DNA from: JAGOPO01 sp035524755
GTDB taxonomy: Bacteria > Patescibacteriota > Minisyncoccia > 2-02-FULL-40-12 > GWA2-44-9
Reading direction: 5' to 3'
Length of the DNA: 21,654 nucleotides
NCBI GenBank assembly: GCA_035524755.1
Contig: DATKOD010000026.1
Location: 1-21,654 of the forward strand
The notes beneath the pieces were generated by a model. It was not told the origin of the DNA. It worked only from the letters and a program-made list of their open reading frames with translations, and made no database searches. Below are positions 20,452 to 21,654 of the stretch, one piece after another. Every line of letters starts with the position of its first letter. The stretch's first letter is position 1. A program made the translations under genes and the position numbers.

Positions 20452-21654
20452 TCAGGAACGGAAGTCCAATGGCCCACGCTCACGTCCAAACTGTTCAAGT
20501 TCATGTCGGCGATAGACCGACGTGTGCGTGTACGATACATAGAGCAACGTCGTGACCGCGGATACCAGGAACGCCAGGAGTACGGCATCGGCTGGACCGG
20601 TCTGCACCGCACCTGGTTGCACGACACCCTTGGTGATCGTGATGATCAGCTGACCCGACTGCGGCGTGATGCCTGATGCGGACGCATTAACCCTGACGAT
20701 CGCCTGCGATGAACCGACCGGAAACATGCTCGCATCGATCTTAACGTTGAACACGGTCCGATGGAATTGCGACGGTCCAATCGATGCCAGTGTGATGCCC
20801 GTGTTGACCACACCATCGGGGGCAGTCGCTCCGTCGATGGTCGTTGTTCCTGCGATGTACGCGATACCGGCTGGCAATGATGCCTGCACGAGGACGTTGG
20901 TCAATGCTTGACCCGTAGCCGGTTGCGGATTGGAGAGGATCGCGATGACGGATACAATTTGTCCGTCGGTGGCGCTTACGGTCGTGGACTCCGGCGCGTT
21001 CGTCGTGAGGTTCGCGCCACCCACCGTCAGTGTCAGACCAAGTGGAACCGGAATTCCCGTCGGTGAAGTGGTCGGGGTCGCAGTGGGGGATGCACTCGGA
21101 GTAGCGGTCGGAGTGGCGCTCGGGGTAGCGGTCGGGGACGCTGTGGGAATCGGAGTAGCGGTAGGAGTCGCCGTGGATGTGGCGTTCGGCTGGCAGACAG
21201 TGTCACCGAATGCATGATACCCATCAGGACAGTCAGACGGTTTTTCCACGCATCCCTGAGGCAGCGGGAACTGGGAACCGTTCGGCATAGTCCGTTCGGT
21301 CTGATACGGGTCAATGGCCGGACAGGAGGGCCGGCACAGGCCAAGATTGTCCCACGCAGTCCACTGAGCATCCGTGTATTGGGTATCTCCCTCCTGCCAT
21401 GCCGGAGCGCAAACATGACAGAGGTTGGATCTGTTTCCGTCATACGAACACGCACATGAAGCGAGTTGGCGCTCGTCCGGGTTCTGCCAGTGGCACGATC
21501 CGGTTCCGCCTCCGCCCCCGCCTCCGCCTCCGCCTCCGGTCGGCGTCGGAGTCGGGCTTGGCGTCGCCGATGGACAGCTTGATTTATCGACGGCGAACGT
21601 CTTCGTGGTCGTGCCACTTGTCCCGTCAGGATAAGTGCACGTGATACTGAAGGT
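20452..21654 (-). CDS. Cysteine-rich surface protein with DUF11-like domain, 5' end missing
   Basis: The frame is open from the window edge to a TGA at 20452, giving the last 400 residues of a larger protein; the first visible residues (TFSITCTYPDGTSGTTTKTF) are already mid-domain. In order: a beta-rich module end, a Thr/Pro linker, a run of 11 glycines, a cysteine-rich part of about 85 residues (ten cysteines, including SCHW, SCACSYDG, LCHVCAPAW, LCRPSCP and QGCVEKPSDCPDGYHAFGDTVC), a long TATPTATP-type linker, a DUF11-like domain (GLTLTVGG...LVQASLPAGIAYIAGTTTIDG), one membrane segment (DAVLLAFLVSAVTTLLYVSY) and a short basic tail. It is an outward-facing adhesin-like protein; ligand unknown. 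Confidence 0.85.
   Translation of the reverse strand, partial: TFSITCTYPDGTSGTTTKTFAVDKSSCPSATPSPTPTPTGGGGGGGGGGGTGSCHWQNPDERQLASCACSYDGNRSNLCHVCAPAWQEGDTQYTDAQWTAWDNLGLCRPSCPAIDPYQTERTMPNGSQFPLPQGCVEKPSDCPDGYHAFGDTVCQPNATSTATPTATPIPTASPTATPSATPTATPSASPTATPTTSPTGIPVPLGLTLTVGGANLTTNAPESTTVSATDGQIVSVIAILSNPQPATGQALTNVLVQASLPAGIAYIAGTTTIDGATAPDGVVNTGITLASIGPSQFHRTVFNVKIDASMFPVGSSQAIVRVNASASGITPQSGQLIITITKGVVQPGAVQTGPADAVLLAFLVSAVTTLLYVSYTHTSVYRRHELEQFGRERGPLDFRS
21060..21184 (-). repeat. Degenerate repeats encoding a Thr/Ala/Ser-Pro linker
   Basis: Tandem imperfect units such as GGAGTAGCGGTCGGAGTG (plus strand) encode TATPTATPSASPTATP-type sequence. The extended, probably glycosylated linker separates the cysteine-rich part from the DUF11-like domain. 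Confidence 0.7.
21505..21537 (-). repeat. Hexanucleotide repeat encoding 11 glycines
   Basis: GCCTCC units on the plus strand (one interrupted, GCCCCC) encode an uninterrupted run of 11 glycines. Slippage would change the number of glycines by two without a frameshift. Confidence 0.75.

Overview
The window is high-GC, densely packed bacterial DNA read with the standard code: TGA is the stop in several ATGA gene overlaps, so this is not a TGA-reassigned lineage. The best guess is a Candidate Phyla Radiation (Patescibacteria) genome. The reasons are gaps of 0-12 bp between most genes, many small single-pass membrane proteins with proline-rich cytoplasmic heads or Thr/Pro linkers, a DUF11-like surface protein, and promoters placed so close to start codons that several mRNAs would be leaderless. 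This placement is inference from style; no rRNA gene is present to settle it.

Layout. 1-239: 3' end of an unrecognised gene, then a terminator. 360-4149: rpsO, a NYN-domain nuclease-like gene, a membrane-anchored protein and pnp, all rightward, an expanded version of the classical rpsO-pnp pair, with a strong hairpin in front of pnp and a 16-bp bidirectional terminator behind it. 4195-5938: two divergent membrane-anchored proteins. 5939-6419: a gene-free stretch, exceptional in this compact DNA, with 11 exact forward and 3 inverted copies of GTGCCA (many 12 bp apart), three DnaA-box-like 9-mers, an AT-rich patch, two strong palindromes and a terminator-like fold. It is the most unusual part of the window and a candidate replication origin or regulator array. 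6420-8249: a small coiled-coil gene and the ComM/YifB AAA+ ATPase. 8254-9321 (minus): a LysM-CHAP cell-wall hydrolase that seems to start at AUU. 9406-10601: yraN and nfo (endonuclease IV), overlapping. 10695-11625: a self-contained two-gene unit for secreted/membrane proteins with a near-consensus promoter and a strong terminator. 11703-18278: tsaE-polA-DUF3048-holA-glycosyltransferase with gaps of 1 nt or ATGA overlaps. 18282-21654 (minus): recG preceded by the 3' part of a large cysteine-rich surface protein cut by the window edge.

Functionally, the window mixes core DNA maintenance (PolA, HolA, RecG, Nfo, YraN, ComM), RNA metabolism and translation (S15, PNPase, NYN protein, TsaE) and envelope proteins (LysM-CHAP, DUF3048, glycosyltransferase, DUF11-like and single-pass proteins). 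No tRNA, rRNA, CRISPR array, insertion sequence or phage gene was found.
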